From contig NZ_MVDE01000013.1 of assembly GCF_002843385.1 (NCBI RefSeq), forward strand, positions 1-64,000: DNA of 64,000 nt. The letters are read 5' to 3'. Numbering within the stretch: position 1 is the first letter of the stretch; each line of letters begins with the position of its first letter. Positions 61,280-64,000 of the stretch are shown piece by piece. The DNA comes from Labilibaculum manganireducens. GTDB taxonomy: Bacteria > Bacteroidota > Bacteroidia > Bacteroidales > Marinifilaceae. The notes beneath the pieces are model-generated. The model saw only the letters and a list, made by a program, of their open reading frames with translations, made no database searches and was not told where the DNA came from. The translations under genes and the position numbers were made by a program.

Positions 61280-63892
61280 ATGAGCTTCAAGTCGATTATC
61301 AAGTCCCTTATTCCCTATTTATCAGCCATCATCATTTTCTTAATTATTGGATTTGCATTTTTCCAGCCTGTACTGGATGGAAAACAGCTAAGAAAAGGAG
61401 ATACCATAAATGCTCTTGGCTACAAAAAGGAAATCTCTGATTTTAGAAAATCCACCGGGGAAGATCCTCTGTGGACTAACTCGATGTTTGGAGGAATGCC
61501 GGCCTATCAGATTACCGTTGAATACAAATCACAGTTCATGCAATTCTTTAAAGAAGCAATGGAATTGCACACTCCAAGTCCGGTACGATACCTAATGATC
61601 TATTTGATTGGATTCTATATTCTGCTTCTATCTCTGCGGGTAAATCCCTGGCTCTCCATCGGAGGTGCCATTGCCTATGCTTTTTCAACCTATTTCATTA
61701 TAATTATTGGTGCCGGACATCTCTGGAAAGTAAATGCTTTGGCTTTTATTCCACCGGCCCTTGCGGGGATATTGCTCACCTTACGAGGCAAATACATCTT
61801 GGGCGGACTCCTCGCCTCCTTCTTTCTGATACTCGAACTGTATTCAAATCACATACAAATGACCTACTATTTTCTGATTACGGTTCTTTGTATTGTTGCC
61901 TTTGAATTTTACTATCGCTGGAAACAAAAAGAGCTAAAGCAGTTTTTTACTGCCATTGGTGTTTTAGCCATTGCATCCATTCTGGCTGTTGGCGTAAACA
62001 GTTCCAATCTTTTCAATTCATACCAATACGGCAAACAAACCATTCGTGGAAAATCGGAACTGACATTAGGCAATAAAGACAATAAAACCAATGGTTTGGA
62101 TAAGGATTACGCCACTCAGTGGAGTTATGGTGTTCAGGAAACTTTAACCTTGCTGATTCCAAATGCAAAAGGTGGTGCCGGCTCTCCTCAGGAAGCAACT
62201 CAGCTGGTGAGCTACTTAAGTGGTGGACAAATTGAAAATGTAGCCAAATACTACGATATTGAACCAATAAAAGATCACCACTACTGGGGAAATCAGCCTT
62301 TTACAGCCGGCCCTGTATATGTTGGTGCAGTTATTCTGTTCTTATTCTTTTTAGGATTGATTATTGTTCCCGGACGTTTTAAATGGGGACTCTTAACTGC
62401 CACTATTTTAGCCATTATGCTGTCGTGGGGACATAATTTCCAATTCCTTACCGATCTGTTTTTAGATTACTTTCCTCTGTACAACAAATTTAGAGTGGTT
62501 TCGTCCATTCTGGTTGTTGTTGAGTTGTGCGTTCCAATTTTGGCAATTTTAGCCGTTAAAAAAGTATTAGATGAGCCTGAAATCCTGAAGAAAAAAGTAA
62601 AATTATTTTCTGTGAAGTCAAACGTATTGGTTTTGCCATTACTCCTAACTGCCGGAATTTCATTGCTTTTGTATTTGCTTCCAAATCTTTTTCTTGATTT
62701 TATTACTCAGGCTGAAACAAGTTATTTTGCCCAGATAAAGTCAGGAAACCCTAATGCGGTTACTTACATCAATCAAATTCAATCGGACATTTTTAATGCC
62801 AGGGTTTCTATGTTTAGAGCCGATGCACTGCGAACCATTCTTTTTGTTGCTTTAATTGCTGTTCTCCTTTTCGGATATGGTAAAAAATGGTTTCAGGCTA
62901 ATATTTTAATTGCCGGTATAGTTGTTTTGATTCTGGTCGATTTATGGCCGGTTAACAAACGCTTTTTAAATGCAGACAGCTTTGTTCCTAAAAAAGAACT
63001 GAAAATTGCATTCAATCCCACTCAAGCCGATTTTGAGATTCTGCAATCTGAATTTTCGACCCGACCGGAACTGCACGCATTGGCTCAAAAAGCTCAGGAG
63101 GAATACAAAAAAGAGAACCGTAAAGCAAACAAACTGGAATTGGCTATTGTCCCTTTCACCGTTCTTAATCAGCACAGCAATTACAGGGTTTTAAACACCT
63201 CTGTTCAAACCTGGCAAAACGCAAGTACTTCCTACTACCACAAATCAATTGGAGGTTATCATGGAGCCAAATTACGACGTTACCAAGAGTTGATTGATCA
63301 TCACATCACAAAAAACAACATGAAGGTGATCAACATGCTAAATACCAAATACATCATCACACCCGATAAAGAGAAAGGAAATCAGGCGCAATTAAATCCT
63401 GATGCCTTGGGAGAAGCATGGATTGTTCCCAACTACAAAATTGTTGCCAATGCCGATGAAGAAATCATGGCTTTAAATACCTTCGATCCTGCAAAAGAGG
63501 CTTTAGTTGACAAGCGCTTTGCTCCTCAACTGCATGGATTTACAAGTCAAGCAGATTCTTCCGCAAGTATTTCAATGGAAACCTATGCTCCCAACAAAAT
63601 CACTTATCTGTTCCAGGCTAAAAGCGATCAATTGGTGGTTTTCTCAGATATTTATTACCAGCCGGGCTGGAATGCTTATGTTGATGGGAAACTTGCTCCG
63701 CACTTTAGAGCCAACTACATATTACGGGCTATGAAAGTTCCAGGAGGAAAACACCAAATTGTATTTAAATTTGAGCCAAAAGCAATGGCAGTTACCGAAA
63801 ACATATCTGTTGCCAGCATGGTTTTATTCTTCCTGCTGCTAGCCGGAGGAATTGTATTTGGAATTAAAAATATCCGAAAAGAGACAATTTAA
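61280..63892 (+). CDS. YfhO family membrane protein
   Basis: An 870-residue inner-membrane protein with about 12 hydrophobic helices and a large extracytoplasmic C-terminal part. YfhO-type proteins are GT-C-like, with long loops between early helices (for example RKGDTINALGYKKEISDFRKSTGEDPLWTNSMFGGMPAYQ) and a final beta-rich domain (VVFSDIYYQPGWNAYVDGKLAPHFRANYILRAMKVPGGKHQIVFKFEP). All these segments are present. Members of the family take part in lipid-linked sugar addition, such as glycosylation of teichoic acids, in Gram-positive bacteria; in Bacteroidota the acceptor is unknown. It ends 1 bp before the next ATG, suggesting an operon. Confidence 0.9.
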   Translation: MSFKSIIKSLIPYLSAIIIFLIIGFAFFQPVLDGKQLRKGDTINALGYKKEISDFRKSTGEDPLWTNSMFGGMPAYQITVEYKSQFMQFFKEAMELHTPSPVRYLMIYLIGFYILLLSLRVNPWLSIGGAIAYAFSTYFIIIIGAGHLWKVNALAFIPPALAGILLTLRGKYILGGLLASFFLILELYSNHIQMTYYFLITVLCIVAFEFYYRWKQKELKQFFTAIGVLAIASILAVGVNSSNLFNSYQYGKQTIRGKSELTLGNKDNKTNGLDKDYATQWSYGVQETLTLLIPNAKGGAGSPQEATQLVSYLSGGQIENVAKYYDIEPIKDHHYWGNQPFTAGPVYVGAVILFLFFLGLIIVPGRFKWGLLTATILAIMLSWGHNFQFLTDLFLDYFPLYNKFRVVSSILVVVELCVPILAILAVKKVLDEPEILKKKVKLFSVKSNVLVLPLLLTAGISLLLYLLPNLFLDFITQAETSYFAQIKSGNPNAVTYINQIQSDIFNARVSMFRADALRTILFVALIAVLLFGYGKKWFQANILIAGIVVLILVDLWPVNKRFLNADSFVPKKELKIAFNPTQADFEILQSEFSTRPELHALAQKAQEEYKKENRKANKLELAIVPFTVLNQHSNYRVLNTSVQTWQNASTSYYHKSIGGYHGAKLRRYQELIDHHITKNNMKVINMLNTKYIITPDKEKGNQAQLNPDALGEAWIVPNYKIVANADEEIMALNTFDPAKEALVDKRFAPQLHGFTSQADSSASISMETYAPNKITYLFQAKSDQLVVFSDIYYQPGWNAYVDGKLAPHFRANYILRAMKVPGGKHQIVFKFEPKAMAVTENISVASMVLFFLLLAGGIVFGIKNIRKETI

Positions 63893-63893
63893 A

Positions 63894-64000
63894 ATGAGCA
63901 GCAAGTATACACGAACCCAACAGTTTGTCAACTTCATGCAGAAAATTGTTTTTCTGCATATTGTCCTGTTTTTAATGCGTCGGTTTTATTTTCTATTGGA
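63894..64000 (+). CDS. start of a gene continuing past the window
   Basis: The frame opens with ATG directly after the YfhO stop and runs to the window end (35 codons). It begins MSSKYTRTQQFVNFMQKIVF, then turns hydrophobic, so probably a membrane or envelope protein in the same operon. Too short to name. Confidence 0.5.
   Translation, partial: MSSKYTRTQQFVNFMQKIVFLHIVLFLMRRFYFLL

Overview
The window looks like chromosomal DNA of a marine or sediment Bacteroidota species, probably Bacteroidales/Marinilabiliales-like (inference). It is AT-rich, carries SusC/SusD, a hybrid two-component sensor, a CHU_C (type IX secretion) sorting domain and PorP/SprF, and uses promoters of the Bacteroidota type (TTTG, about 19-20 bp, TAnnTTTG) instead of -35/-10 boxes. 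Most signal peptides end in Bacteroidota-style lipoprotein Cys or AxA-Gln sites.

Layout. 1-3.4 kb: unknown protein, family 4 uracil-DNA glycosylase, lipoprotein, RlpA. 3.35-4.85 kb: a Y1 (IS200/RAYT-like) transposase between two near-identical ~350 bp blocks packed with short hairpins. 4.9-8.8 kb (minus): succinate dehydrogenase/fumarate reductase, with a four-helix-bundle gene wedged between the A and B subunits. 9-16 kb: hydrolase, small outer-membrane barrel, 5'-nucleotidase, a duplicated Spy-like protein, S41 protease and dCMP deaminase. 16.4-20 kb: a CHU_C repeat protein and a PorP/SprF-OmpA fusion. 21-36 kb: a polysaccharide utilisation locus with two GH130 proteins, hybrid sensor, SusC/SusD, an unrecognised lipoprotein and an MFS permease; it is probably directed at mannosides. 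36-41 kb: an AraC regulator divergent from an EmrAB/TolC-type efflux operon. 41.6-43.2 kb: HipBA. Then tRNA-Leu(CAA), a dihydroorotate dehydrogenase-like protein, ALDH7-type dehydrogenase, and three envelope proteins (47-53 kb). 53.5-57 kb (minus): a tandemly duplicated toxin/immunity-like locus. 57.2-64 kb: DUF4834, glycyl-tRNA synthetase, two envelope proteins, YfhO and the start of a further gene.

The two most unusual signals are these. (1) 53.5-57 kb reads as a toxin / membrane protein A / membrane protein B unit that was duplicated. The second toxin copy lacks its first ~57 codons, and the second B gene survives only as a ~20-codon remnant. (2) Two intergenic arrays (about 41.13-41.42 kb and 53.24-53.46 kb) carry a CAG/CTG-centred motif every 20-21 bp, i.e. 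every two helical turns. They lie in opposite orientations and share the same conserved head sequence. Neither array looks coding, and I know of no described element that matches.

Coordinates and motifs were read by eye. Family names come from recognising motifs, not from searches.
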